The notes beneath the pieces are model-generated. The model did no database searches, was not told the origin of the DNA, and saw nothing but the letters and a program-made list of their open reading frames with translations. DNA of 64,000 nt from Pyrinomonadaceae bacterium (GTDB lineage Bacteria > Acidobacteriota > Blastocatellia > Pyrinomonadales > Pyrinomonadaceae), in the NCBI GenBank assembly GCA_028284415.1, contig JANQRU010000001.1, positions 620,001 to 684,000 on the forward strand, read 5' to 3'. Position numbers and translations under genes: made by a program. The first letter of the stretch is position 1; each line of letters starts with the position of its first letter. This document shows positions 18,075 to 26,656 of this stretch, piece after piece.

Positions 18075-18206
18075 AGTAATATAGAAACATAATTTTTAAT
18101 TTGAAATCTCTATTGATAAGTGTGAGAAAACTGTTAGTAAATTTACATTCTCAAACTTATTTCTATCATTTATCCTCTCGCATAAATTTCAGTTTATAAT
18201 TTTGTT

Positions 18207-18240
18207 TTCAGAATCAATGATTAATTTTAGTGATTCTGAA
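18207..18240. terminator. Hairpin between converging genes
   Basis: A perfect 10-bp inverted repeat (18207-18216 TTCAGAATCA with 18231-18240) with a 14-base loop, located in the 210-bp space between two converging stop codons. There is no strong T-run after it, so it may be a weak or Rho-assisted terminator. The rest of this gap shows nothing else. Confidence 0.4.
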
Positions 18241-18284
18241 TTGATGTTAAAAATTTCATTATTTTATGCTTTTTATACATAGTT

Positions 18285-18872
18285 TTATCTAACAATTACA
18301 AAATAATAATCTTTGAAATGTAGTTCATATAATTTCAAGGCTTTTCCATCCTCGCCTTTACCTACGACTTCTATGACTCTTCCGCGCCTCGGTAAAATAT
18401 GATAAATAGCAATTTCTTCTGCTTGTTTAACCCTCGTATTTCTCTTTGATTTGTAAATTGCGAGGTTTTCTCTATCAGAAAGTTTTGGGATAACGGCACT
18501 AGTTATGGGCATCATTCCTATGTCTGATTCTCCCTCATCTAGTTCGTAAGCCTCAACCTTTGTAGAACACACAAGATCACATTCTTTCTTTGATACGACC
18601 AGAATTGCATCACCGTTTTTATCTCTAAATAGGGCAAGCGTTGTATTTGCTTTATCGTTCAACTCCAAATATCCATTCTTTGTGTCTCTGACCTTAAATT
18701 TTGGTTTGGGTAAAGTTCTGCCATCTCCATCTTTTTCAAACTCAGGAAAATATAATTCAAAATAATCCGAGATATTCCTCCAATCTTTCTTTTTGGTAGT
18801 TTGAGCCTGAATAGAAACTGCTGAAATTAATAAAAGTAAAATTATGCATCCGATTGTTTGTTTCTTGTTCAT
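18285..18872 (-). CDS. Secreted hypothetical protein
   Basis: A 195-residue protein with an N-terminal signal peptide (KKQTIGCIILLLLISAVSIQAQ, cleavage after QAQ likely). The mature part is mixed charged and aromatic, has two cysteines in KKECDLVCS that could form a disulfide, and ends GKALKLYELHFKDYYFVIVR. I do not recognise the family. A decayed stretch with a similar C-terminus (KLYELYLKG) is found at 20222-20287, so this gene belongs to a locally duplicated family. It lies in a patch of secreted accessory proteins. Confidence 0.65.
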   Translation of the reverse strand: MNKKQTIGCIILLLLISAVSIQAQTTKKKDWRNISDYFELYFPEFEKDGDGRTLPKPKFKVRDTKNGYLELNDKANTTLALFRDKNGDAILVVSKKECDLVCSTKVEAYELDEGESDIGMMPITSAVIPKLSDRENLAIYKSKRNTRVKQAEEIAIYHILPRRGRVIEVVGKGEDGKALKLYELHFKDYYFVIVR

Positions 18873-18912
18873 GTTTCATTTTTCTCTTCTTAAGTTTTAG
18901 ACTTGCTGAGTT

Positions 18913-19293
18913 TCAATATCTACCATTAATTATCCATTTCCCCTGATAGGTGTTCTGATAATCTTCTATTAGAAAATCTCCCTCTTTTATCAAATTGTGA
19001 TTAAGCAGATTTTGTGGAACATCAATTAAATTTATGAATTGCAAAGTCAAAGTTTTAGGAGTCATCGTGGCTATATAAAATCCATTTATACGGTCATATT
19101 TAATCTCCCATTTTCCTTTGGAATTCATTTTAGGAAATGAATAATGACCTCCGCTAATACTTTTCCAAGTCTTTTTTTGATTAACCTCAGATAATTCTAA
19201 GTTGCAGTTATTAATGCTTTGTGAAAACTCCAATTTAATCTCCAAAGTTGAGACTTTTTTTCTAGTAGGAACTTTGTATCTATCTCTTCTCAT
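18913..19293 (-). CDS. Hypothetical protein
   Basis: A 126-residue protein without recognisable domains. It starts with a basic segment (MRRDRYKVPTRKKVS), then has alternating beta-type sequence and ends YQGKWIINGRY, next to a similar phrase SKGKWEIKYDRINGFY in the middle; this may be a small beta-sandwich. No signal peptide or membrane helix is seen. It sits 40 bp upstream of the secreted 195-residue gene on the same strand. Confidence 0.5.
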   Translation of the reverse strand: MRRDRYKVPTRKKVSTLEIKLEFSQSINNCNLELSEVNQKKTWKSISGGHYSFPKMNSKGKWEIKYDRINGFYIATMTPKTLTLQFINLIDVPQNLLNHNLIKEGDFLIEDYQNTYQGKWIINGRY

Positions 19294-19365
19294 GTTTGCT
19301 TTTACTACTTATACAAATATGTTTTAGCAAAGACGTTTTAAATTAACCGAAATTTATTTTTAATA

Positions 19366-20193
19366 TCAGACTTTGACGCAACAGGGGCTTCGCCTCATAC
19401 GTTTAATCTGAAACCAATCAAACCATTGGGGTAAATAGTTACCTCGCAAACCATGTTTGAACATTACATTCCATTTGTCTTTCATCTCGTGACCTAACCC
19501 TAGAATGTGTCCAATTTCATGTGCAATGGTGTAAATGTAATAATTTCGATCCTCAATGAAGGTTGCTGGACGGAATTTATAACCTTGGTTGTTAGCACAT
19601 CCAAGTGCTCTTTTGCCTCCCCATCCTATTAATCCCTTTAAATAAAATATTGATATTTCATTCATTGGAACATCTCTAACTAAACTGTTAAGTTTTGTAA
19701 TTTTTCCAGAGTCGAGAATTCTACATTTGACAGGATTACCAGAGAAAAGTTCCTTATAATGTTCTTGATTGTCTCTTAAGACTTTGCCACCTGCATATTT
19801 AATTTCTATCCCATATTGTCCAAATACGCCTTGAGTTTCCGCTAAATCAAATTCTACCCATGGTCTTGTTCCAGGAAAGTTTCTAAAATGCACCTTAATA
19901 CGCCACTGATAGCCGGGCAAGAGTTTGTCTAGAGTAAACAAGGTATCACGATCAATTATTCCCGTTGGCTCTAAGTTATAATCCTTTTGAAATCGTATTA
20001 AATCATTTGTAGTTGCATCATCTATCTTTCCATTAACAAATGAATTAAGTCCTTCATAACCTAAATCTCTTAATCCAACTTGAGCAATATTTACTGCCCT
20101 GCCTTTTTCGCCTTTTCTAATCGGTTGCCCGTTCATCACCTGCTCAAAACGATAACAATTTGTGCCATTAAATCTTGGTGAAATTAAAACCAT
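19366..20193 (-). CDS. Peptidoglycan-binding and matrixin-like zinc protease
   Basis: A 275-residue two-domain protein. Residues about 25-90 form a PG-binding-1 type repeat (VNIAQVGLRDLGYEG ... DDATTNDLIRFQKDYNLEPTG). The C-terminal half carries the metzincin zinc motif AHEIGHILGLGHE (about 215-227), HExxHxxGxxH, followed by NVMFKHGL in place of the Met-turn. It probably cleaves proteins at the cell wall or outside. No classical signal peptide is present in this reading, so it may be exported another way or may be a toxin-like effector. It ends in MRRSPCCVKV. Confidence 0.78.
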   Translation of the reverse strand: MVLISPRFNGTNCYRFEQVMNGQPIRKGEKGRAVNIAQVGLRDLGYEGLNSFVNGKIDDATTNDLIRFQKDYNLEPTGIIDRDTLFTLDKLLPGYQWRIKVHFRNFPGTRPWVEFDLAETQGVFGQYGIEIKYAGGKVLRDNQEHYKELFSGNPVKCRILDSGKITKLNSLVRDVPMNEISIFYLKGLIGWGGKRALGCANNQGYKFRPATFIEDRNYYIYTIAHEIGHILGLGHEMKDKWNVMFKHGLRGNYLPQWFDWFQIKRMRRSPCCVKV

Positions 20194-20221
20194 TTTCTAG
20201 AATCCTTACTTTCGAAACCAA

Positions 20222-20287
20222 TTATTTGACTGCAACGAATTTGTTACCTTTAAGGTACAACTCATACAATTTCACGAGGGTGTCTAT
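20222..20287 (-). pseudogene. Decayed C-terminal fragment of the 195-aa secreted family
   Basis: On the minus strand a 21-codon open stretch ends in TAA and reads IDTLVKLYELYLKGNKFVAVK. It aligns with the end of the protein at 18285-18872 (ALKLYELHFKDYYFVIVR, then stop). An in-frame TGA precedes it and no start is available, so it is probably the remnant of a deleted paralogue between the metalloprotease and DUF3298-like genes. Confidence 0.45.
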
Positions 20288-20322
20288 TCAAGCGAGATTG
20301 TAACAGTAGAAGGGTTCTAGAC

Positions 20323-21690
20323 TTATCGTTTCTTCAAATAAACCCCATCAAAACTAACATTTACCCCACCACACATTTTATTATCTGAGACTAACAGGAA
20401 ATTGCCTATTCTTTGCATTTTTACCTGGCAATCATATTTATCTTTCCCATCTCCACCTTCAAGGATTCCGCCTTTAGCTGTAGCAGTAAAATCAAGTTCG
20501 CCAATGTGAACATTATCGCCCAGTCCTTTCCACAGAGCGTCTCCTTTGACTTTGTATCTACCAGAGGTTTTTGTTGGAATAAATGTGATTGAGTTTTCGG
20601 CATATTCCCATTCACCTATCCAAGCAAGGCTTTTTGTGTCTTTAACAAAATTAAGCCTGTCTTTTTTTATCCATCCCACAGTCTCACTTCCTTTTTGGGG
20701 TTGATACCAAACACAGGCGTAATCACTATATGACCTCGAATAAATCACTTCATCTCCGGGTATTAAATAAGCTTTACCACGACAGTTTATTCCGTTGGGA
20801 CAATCATTTTCATCTTTGTAGAAATAAGCACGTGAGTTTTTCTTACCGTTTATTCTAGCAAGAGCAAAATCAACCTTTTGCCTTGTGTAAAGTCCATTTC
20901 TACATATATTTGGCGGACTGCCATCAATGTATGAGACTTTCGCTACGTCATAGAATTTTGAGCCTTGCGTTTGGTAAGTGAATTTTTCGTAAGGTAAGAG
21001 AGTTTCAAAACCTCCTGCTGCATATGGTCCAACTTCATATGGATCAAAATAAAACTTCAAGCCTTGTTTTGTAATAGTCCATTTATTAAAGTTTTTGAGA
21101 TTAGGACTTGCTCCTTCTTTGATCCAATCAACCGCCGCATATTCGCCTTGTTTTTTTGTAATTTGTTGTATGCTTTCTTTGGAGATTACATTGAGGTAAT
21201 TAGAGTTTTCCTTAAAAAGATCCGTTAATTTTATTTCCTTGTTATTTTTTAAATCGTAATTTAGCGTCTTCGTAAAGTTATTACCGTGTGCACCGCCAGT
21301 ATATTGATATTCTCCAAATCGGACACTGATAATATCATCATCTAGATGCTCTACTTCATAGCTGAACGACATCGTCCAGCCACCTGCAATCATCTTTTTC
21401 CATTCTTCTTCAGTTACTTCAGATGTATAACCTCTAAACGCTTTTATCTCATCCATCGCTATTTTCTTTGCGACGGCATTAAACGCCTTGTGAGGCGTAT
21501 CACCTTTCAAATGCAATTCTGGATAAGCAACATCATATTCCCATTTTCCTTCAGCAACATCTTTAACTTCGCGTTTGATAATTTTTCGCTTTAGGTCATC
21601 TTCGCTTGGTGGGTCTTGCGATTGTGCATTGATTCCGATTGTAGTTAGAAGAGTTATTAAAAGAAGGTAAATCAAATTCTTTTTGATCAT
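20323..21690 (-). CDS. Secreted DUF3298/RsiV-like protein with SH3-like region
   Basis: I start at the ATG at 21690 because GAGGA lies eight bases before it and the protein then opens with a signal peptide (MIKKNLIYLLLITLLTTIGINAQ). The 455-residue product has an N-terminal domain with the DUF4163/DUF3298 pattern (GEYQYTGGAHGNNFTKTLNYDLKNNKEIKLTDLF ... FDPYEVGPYAAGG in separate stretches), as in the anti-sigma factor RsiV and lysozyme-binding proteins. A bacterial SH3-like segment (YLIPGDEVIYS ... VGWIKKDRL) and a lipocalin-like C-terminus follow. It probably acts in the periplasm or outer surface, possibly on wall components. Confidence 0.75.
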   Translation of the reverse strand: MIKKNLIYLLLITLLTTIGINAQSQDPPSEDDLKRKIIKREVKDVAEGKWEYDVAYPELHLKGDTPHKAFNAVAKKIAMDEIKAFRGYTSEVTEEEWKKMIAGGWTMSFSYEVEHLDDDIISVRFGEYQYTGGAHGNNFTKTLNYDLKNNKEIKLTDLFKENSNYLNVISKESIQQITKKQGEYAAVDWIKEGASPNLKNFNKWTITKQGLKFYFDPYEVGPYAAGGFETLLPYEKFTYQTQGSKFYDVAKVSYIDGSPPNICRNGLYTRQKVDFALARINGKKNSRAYFYKDENDCPNGINCRGKAYLIPGDEVIYSRSYSDYACVWYQPQKGSETVGWIKKDRLNFVKDTKSLAWIGEWEYAENSITFIPTKTSGRYKVKGDALWKGLGDNVHIGELDFTATAKGGILEGGDGKDKYDCQVKMQRIGNFLLVSDNKMCGGVNVSFDGVYLKKR

Positions 21691-21767
21691 TAATATTTCC
21701 TCAAAATTTAATATTGGCAGAGCCATTTATTGAACGTTGATAATATATACTTTTGCCTTACTAATCA

Positions 21768-22211
21768 CTAAAAAGTTGGAGGCTGAGGGGGAGAAAAACT
21801 CTGTTCTGGTCTTTTACCATTAAAATAATCTTTTACTTCAGGTTTCCGTAAAATCATAAATGACCAAATTCCGACTGGCATACCGATAACAAAACAACAA
21901 GAAATAAGTGGGATAAAAGCTAAAACTGATGCCATTTTAGCCAAACCTAATTTCTTGAAACTCATCATCTGAATAGCACCATAAATGATTATGGGTGAAA
22001 TCAAAAGACCAATGAAAGCCACACCATATCCGAAAACTGTTCCGATAATATAGCCAGTCCTTTCAGCTTCAGAGGCAGGCAATTGTTCAATTCCTGCAAC
22101 CAGTCTAAACAAACCGCTAACTAAAACAAGAAATGATGTGGCAGCATTAAAAATTCCTATAATTAAAAGTCCTATCGCTGGATTTTTTATTTGTTTTGCA
22201 AAATCAGTCAT
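21768..22211 (-). CDS. Four-helix membrane protein, unknown
   Basis: A 147-residue integral membrane protein with about four transmembrane segments: IGLLIIGIFNAATSFLVLVSG, GYGVAFIGLLISPIIIYGAI, MASVLAFIPLISCCFVIG and GIWSFMIL. The tail KPEVKDYFNGKRPEQSFSPPQPP is cytoplasmic and proline-rich, as in many small DUF-type membrane proteins of Planctomycetota and Acidobacteriota. Its start overlaps the end of cinA by eight bases, so it is co-transcribed with it; no functional link is known. Confidence 0.65.
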   Translation of the reverse strand: MTDFAKQIKNPAIGLLIIGIFNAATSFLVLVSGLFRLVAGIEQLPASEAERTGYIIGTVFGYGVAFIGLLISPIIIYGAIQMMSFKKLGLAKMASVLAFIPLISCCFVIGMPVGIWSFMILRKPEVKDYFNGKRPEQSFSPPQPPTF

Positions 22212-23454
22212 CTTCTTTCTTCAAAATATTCCTTCTAAGATAATCTAATGCAGCTTGTGAAGATCGCCAACGGATCAAGTACCTGTCTCCGGGAAGATTT
22301 AATTTTATAGATTTAGTTTCTTCCTCATCGGAATATCCAATAAAAACTGTGCCAACTGGTTTTTCTTCAGTCCCGCCGGTTGGTCCTGCAATTCCTGTTA
22401 CAGAAATTGCATAATCCGTCTCAGCTTTTTTTCTCATTCCTAAAGCCATTGCTTCAGCTACCTCTCCGCTTACTGCACCGTGATTTTCAATCACATCTTT
22501 TGGAACGGATAAATTTCTGATCTTTGCATCATTGTGATATGTCACAGAACCTTCGATAAAATATTTTGAAGAACCTGACACTTCGGTCAGTCTTTCGCCG
22601 ATCAAACCTCCTGTGCAGCTTTCAGCGACTGAAAGAGTTTTATTCTTCTCGATAAGAATTCTTCCGATTACCTCTTCCATTTTTTCGCCTTTTTTAGCAA
22701 AAACTGCCATTCCGAGCTTATCAGCAATTTTATTTGCTAATTCATCTAGTAAACTTTCAGCTTCTTCTTTTGTATTCCCTTGTGCTGTCAGCTGAATTTC
22801 AATTTCAGTCTTATTAAAAAGCGTGGCAGTTTGGGGGTTTTTATATTTTGTGTAGATCGGAGCAATCAATTCGTCTAGTGAAGATTCCCCCATTCCCGAC
22901 ACACGAAGACTTCTACGTAAAACCACAATGTCACCCGCTGATTCTTTCAATTTAGGCAAGACATATTTCTCAAACATTGGTTTGAGTTCACGTGGAGGTC
23001 CCGGCAAAACTACTAGATATTTTTCACTTAAATCTGAAAGCATCCCAACGGCTGATCCTCTCGGATTTGGTAAAACTTCTGAGCCATCAATTATATAAGC
23101 TTGAGATCTGTTTTTTTCGGGCATTTCATATCCGAATGATTTAAACCTTTCTCTTAAATCATCTAGAAGTTTTTGTTTGAAGATTAAATCTTTATCTAAG
23201 GCTTTAGCAGTAATTTTGCGGGTTATGTCATCTTCGGTTGGTCCAAGTCCGCCAGTCGTAATTACAATATCTGATCTTTTTATGGCATCACGAACAGTTT
23301 CTTCTAAGCGTGCTTCATCATCACCTACGACAGTCTTTAGTTTAACCTCAATGCCAATTTCATTGAGCTTTTCGGTTAACCAAAGACTATTTGTATCTGT
23401 TTTAAAGGGTGTTAGAAGTTCCGAGCCGATAGCGATTATTTCAGCTGATAGCAT
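22204..23454 (-). CDS. cinA: CinA: damage-inducible protein / NMN deamidase
   Basis: A 416-residue full-length CinA. The N-terminal MoCF-like domain (about 1-170) has TTGGLGPTEDDITRK and VLPGPPRELKPMF and acts as an ADP-ribose pyrophosphatase in characterised members; the C-terminal domain (about 260-410) has VAESCTGGLIGERLTEVSGSS and GIAGPTGGTEEKPVG, the nicotinamide-nucleotide amidase (PncC) motifs. It recycles pyridine nucleotide by-products. It is followed by an overlapping membrane protein gene. Confidence 0.93.
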   Translation of the reverse strand: MLSAEIIAIGSELLTPFKTDTNSLWLTEKLNEIGIEVKLKTVVGDDEARLEETVRDAIKRSDIVITTGGLGPTEDDITRKITAKALDKDLIFKQKLLDDLRERFKSFGYEMPEKNRSQAYIIDGSEVLPNPRGSAVGMLSDLSEKYLVVLPGPPRELKPMFEKYVLPKLKESAGDIVVLRRSLRVSGMGESSLDELIAPIYTKYKNPQTATLFNKTEIEIQLTAQGNTKEEAESLLDELANKIADKLGMAVFAKKGEKMEEVIGRILIEKNKTLSVAESCTGGLIGERLTEVSGSSKYFIEGSVTYHNDAKIRNLSVPKDVIENHGAVSGEVAEAMALGMRKKAETDYAISVTGIAGPTGGTEEKPVGTVFIGYSDEEETKSIKLNLPGDRYLIRWRSSQAALDYLRRNILKKEDD

Positions 23455-23463
23455 ATTTGAATT

Positions 23464-24330
23464 TTATTGAATATTTTTGTCGTAAATATCGTGCAAAACT
23501 TCTGTGATTGGTTTTCTGTTTGTGAACAAATCTTCTTCATTTGTTTGATTAGATTTTTTGTTCTTTTGTGAAGGTTTACGCCTAACACTCTGTTTCGATG
23601 TTGATTCTTGTTCTTTGTTTAATTCGCTATCAACAACAGATTTGAGCAGTTTTTCGTCTTTTTCTTTTTCAACTACAGCTTCTGACTTCTGGAACAATTG
23701 CTTGCGTTCTTCTTTTTCTTTTATTGTTTTGATTTCGTCTAATTTCTCTCTGCTTTCATCAAGCAACTTGTTCGCACGATTTTTTCTGGCTCTTTCCAGA
23801 GACCGAACTGCGGCGGAAGTTTGCGGAGCTGAGGTTGGCTCACGCTCTATTTTTCTTAAAAGTTTAACGTAAGCTCTTAAATCATTTGATGGATGAACAT
23901 AAGTGCCTTCTTCGGAATTTTCGTTTTCTACAACGTAAGATAAGTGATTGACAGCAGCCTCGTGATTATCGATTTTGTTATACAAAGCTCCAAGCGTGAA
24001 ATAAACAAGCGGAGGAGCACCGTGCATTACCTGAAGTATTCTCTCACCTCGTGTAATTACTTCTTGAACTTCAAAACCAAACCAACGTCGCTCATCATCT
24101 CTCAAAATTTCATTTGCTGACAAATAAAATTCGAAAACTTGATGAACACCGTGATTGGAAGGCTGAGAAAAAGTTTTCCATAGAAAATATGCAAAAACTC
24201 CAAAGAAAAATATTACGATCATTGGAAACCCCGCAACGAAAAGCATCGTTGCTATCACGCCGAATGTAAGACCATACTGCGTTTTTTCTTTTAATGCATT
24301 TGTACTTTTTTTCTGTAAACTATTACTCAC
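23464..24330 (-). CDS. Membrane protein with TPR-like and charged tail
   Basis: A 288-residue protein with two adjacent hydrophobic helices near the N-terminus (YGLTFGVIATMLFVAGFPMIVIFFFG and a short continuation). The middle region (VYFTLGALYNKIDNHEAAVNHLSYVVEN) looks like a TPR hairpin. The last 130 residues are very charged and probably coiled coil (SLERARKNRANKLLDESREKLDEIKTIKEKEERK). It lies between cinA and the ferredoxin-like gene on the same strand. No function is assigned. Confidence 0.6.
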   Translation of the reverse strand: MSNSLQKKSTNALKEKTQYGLTFGVIATMLFVAGFPMIVIFFFGVFAYFLWKTFSQPSNHGVHQVFEFYLSANEILRDDERRWFGFEVQEVITRGERILQVMHGAPPLVYFTLGALYNKIDNHEAAVNHLSYVVENENSEEGTYVHPSNDLRAYVKLLRKIEREPTSAPQTSAAVRSLERARKNRANKLLDESREKLDEIKTIKEKEERKQLFQKSEAVVEKEKDEKLLKSVVDSELNKEQESTSKQSVRRKPSQKNKKSNQTNEEDLFTNRKPITEVLHDIYDKNIQ

Positions 24331-24385
24331 ATTTTTTATGTCTTGAAAACTTTTTATTAAAATTTACTAATCAATTTTCAAGACT

Positions 24386-25096
24386 TTACTTTTCATCTTC
24401 TTTTTTCTTAGTCGTTCTTTTACGAGTCGTGCGTTTTCGCGTCGTTCTCTTCGTTGTTGATTTAGAAGCAGTCTTTTTCTTTTCAGTTGTCGAAGATTTT
24501 TTTTCATCTTCAGACTTTTCTTCTTTTGTGTCTTCTTTTACATGTTCATCGGGGCGTTTTGCTTCGCTGTCATCTTTTTCCATTTTCAGACCAAACTCAG
24601 CTAAAACGTCCATTACTTTACCAACTGCACTGTAAGGAGAATTCATAACAAATGAAAATGTCTCGCTTAGAGCAATTGCTTCAAGTTCCAAAAGATTCGA
24701 AATTTTCTTCTCTAAAGGCAATTTTTCAAATTCTTTTCTGAATTCTTCTGATTGCTTTTCTTCTTCTGTTTGTTTTTCTTCAACTTTTTCTTTTTTCTTA
24801 ACTGACATAACTGTAATTTCTCCTGGTTTTTCAATTTTGGCTTGGCACGCCAAGCGTTCACCACTTCTACGTGCCTGTGCACTCAATTGTTCCATTTCAA
24901 CCTTTGTCGGTTTAGATAAAAGAGTCTTTCCTTTTGAAATTTTCATTACACAAGGATATGTGGTTTCTTCCACTTCATCTTGGTAATCGCATTCAACATC
25001 TATTCCGAGACGTTTAGCTGCATCAATCAAATATGTACCAACAGCAACTACGCCTTCTCTGTCTTCTGATTCAAAATTTATTATTACTTCACTCAT
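24386..25096 (-). CDS. Ferredoxin-fold protein with incomplete cysteines and basic tail
   Basis: The start is the ATG at 25096 (MSEVIINFES); longer forms run into fur. Of 236 residues, the first 100 match a 2Fe-2S ferredoxin fold: GVVAVGTYLIDAAKRLGIDVEC, then KISKGKTLLSKPTKVEMEQL, then RRSGERLACQAKI, the usual last-cysteine context. Only Cys36, Cys49 and Cys84 are present, in place of the CxxxxCxxC...C set, so a standard cluster is doubtful. A Glu/Lys coiled stretch, a conserved LEAIALSETFSFVMNSPYSAVGKVMDVL segment and a Lys/Arg/Thr repeat tail (KRTTRKRTTRKRTTKKK), histone-like, follow. It lies immediately after fur, hinting at iron or redox control. Confidence 0.7.
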   Translation of the reverse strand: MSEVIINFESEDREGVVAVGTYLIDAAKRLGIDVECDYQDEVEETTYPCVMKISKGKTLLSKPTKVEMEQLSAQARRSGERLACQAKIEKPGEITVMSVKKKEKVEEKQTEEEKQSEEFRKEFEKLPLEKKISNLLELEAIALSETFSFVMNSPYSAVGKVMDVLAEFGLKMEKDDSEAKRPDEHVKEDTKEEKSEDEKKSSTTEKKKTASKSTTKRTTRKRTTRKRTTKKKEDEK

Positions 25097-25110
25097 TAAT
25101 ATATAAATGC

Positions 25111-25650
25111 TTAATTTAATGTAGTTTTTACACGAACCCTTGGTTGTGCACCTGATGCAACACTTTGTTCTCTCTCCAATTTTTGGCATTCTCCACAGAT
25201 TCCAAGAATCCTTAGAGAATGGTGTGTGGGCTTAAAATTGAATTTTTCAGCCATTTGATCTTGAAGTTCTTCAATCTCAGCTGAGAAAAATTCGATCACC
25301 TCACCACATTCGGTGCAAATCATATGATCATGATGTTCATGATCAAAATGGTGTTCATAATAAGTTCGACCATCACCTAACCTAACTTCTCTTGCTAATC
25401 CAGCTTCAGTGAGAAGTTTTAAGGTTCGGTAAACAGTTGTCTGTCCAACATTGGGATCTTCTTTTTGAACTAACCAATAAAGATCTTCACTTGATAGATG
25501 GTCTTCAGTCCGCAAGAACACTTCCAAAATTAAATCACGCTGTGCTGTTCTACGTAAACCGGATTTTTGTATGTGCTCAAGAAAAATTTCTTTTTCTTCT
25601 TTGAATTCTTCAGTTTTGCTACCCATAACCGCTACCATTTCTTTGACCAT
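25111..25650 (-). CDS. fur: Fur-family metal-responsive repressor
   Basis: A 179-residue Fur-family regulator. The winged-helix domain has [16 protein letters not shown] and [23 protein letters not shown]; the dimer/metal domain has [26 protein letters not shown], with the His-rich regulatory site and the CxxC structural zinc, and a second pair ICGEC near the end. It probably represses iron-uptake genes with Fe(II); zinc or peroxide sensing by a paralogue cannot be excluded. The C-terminal extension of about 25 residues is unusual. It lies just upstream of the ferredoxin-fold gene on the same strand. Confidence 0.87.
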   Translation of the reverse strand: MVKEMVAVMGSKTEEFKEEKEIFLEHIQKSGLRRTAQRDLILEVFLRTEDHLSSEDLYWLVQKEDPNVGQTTVYRTLKLLTEAGLAREVRLGDGRTYYEHHFDHEHHDHMICTECGEVIEFFSAEIEELQDQMAEKFNFKPTHHSLRILGICGECQKLEREQSVASGAQPRVRVKTTLN

Positions 25651-25680
25651 AACTACCCCTTTTTGTTCGTTATTTATATC

Positions 25681-26577
25681 TTAGCATTTGAGATTCTTTT
25701 TCGCTAACGAAATCTTTTTTGCCATTTTATCTAACCTTTCTTGGCTAACTCCTTGCTCTTTAGCGAGTTTCAGAGAGCTTTCACCAAGTTGTAGATATAT
25801 TTTTGTTTGTTCGTTATTCCCATTTTTTTCTAAATTTTCAATGTGTCTTTCGAGTGTTTCTACATCTCCTCTAGCAAAAGTTCCGGTAAGTGATTCAGCA
25901 AATGTTTGATTCTCAAGGTTATTGATTGTGCTTTTTACAAGTGGTAAGAGAATTTCTTTGCCTGTCTGCTTTTCTATTCCACTCGATTGAAGCATTTCTG
26001 TTGCAATATTTAACAAGGTTACTAAATGCCCACAAGCTGTAACCGCCGAAGCATGATACAAAGCCTTGTTTTCTGTATCGATTGAAAAAGGGATTCCACT
26101 TAAGTCATTTACAATTTGTTTAGCTAGAGTAATAGCTTCCTTATCTCCTTCTACTCCAAAATATGCTCCTGCAAATCTATTTTGACCTTTTATAGAATTG
26201 CTTATCGAAACTAACGGGTGAATCGAACCAATGTTGTAACCAACTTGTTTAATGTCATTTAAGATTTTGGATGAAAGTGAACCGCTTGTGTGAAAGACAA
26301 AAGCATTTTCATTACCTGAAATTTCAGACAGTTTTTTGCTTACATTTTTTATTTCATAATCTTGAGTAGTAATTAAAATTATGTCTGTATTTATCTTTTC
26401 AAAATCATCGAAAGATATGATTTGAGGTTCGTTTCCTAAAAGATCAGAGATATTTTTTGCTTTTTCAGGGTTATGAAAAATCAGATTCTTTATTTCATAA
26501 CCATTCTGGTCTAGTGCTAAAGCCAATGCTCCGCCGACTCTCCCAACTCCAATTATTGAAACAGTTTGCATAAACAA
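25681..26577 (-). CDS. Rossmann/DUF2520 oxidoreductase-like protein
   Basis: A 298-residue protein with an N-terminal NAD(P)-binding Rossmann domain (SIIGVGRVGGALALALDQNGYEI) and a C-terminal helical DUF2520 domain (LYHASAVTACGHLVTLLNIATEML and SLTGTFARGDVETLERHIENL). The layout is like ketopantoate or pyrroline-carboxylate reductases, and such proteins are often next to panC/panB in other bacteria; here they are not. The substrate is unknown. It lies 30 bp upstream of fur and ends before a bidirectional terminator's partner side. Cytoplasmic. Confidence 0.8.
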   Translation of the reverse strand: MFMQTVSIIGVGRVGGALALALDQNGYEIKNLIFHNPEKAKNISDLLGNEPQIISFDDFEKINTDIILITTQDYEIKNVSKKLSEISGNENAFVFHTSGSLSSKILNDIKQVGYNIGSIHPLVSISNSIKGQNRFAGAYFGVEGDKEAITLAKQIVNDLSGIPFSIDTENKALYHASAVTACGHLVTLLNIATEMLQSSGIEKQTGKEILLPLVKSTINNLENQTFAESLTGTFARGDVETLERHIENLEKNGNNEQTKIYLQLGESSLKLAKEQGVSQERLDKMAKKISLAKKNLKC

Positions 26578-26593
26578 ACTTTATAGCAAAAAC

Positions 26594-26635
26594 AAAAAAT
26601 GGCAAAGAACTATAGATTGAACTCTGCCATTTTTT
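26594..26635. terminator. Intrinsic terminator after the P-loop giant gene
   Basis: An 11-bp perfect stem (26594-26604 AAAAAATGGCA with 26625-26635) with a 20-base loop, flanked by A-run and T-run. On the minus strand it ends the transcript from the 1184-residue gene before the DUF2520 gene. Confidence 0.7.
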
Positions 26636-26656
26636 TTCAAATTACGTATATATTTT

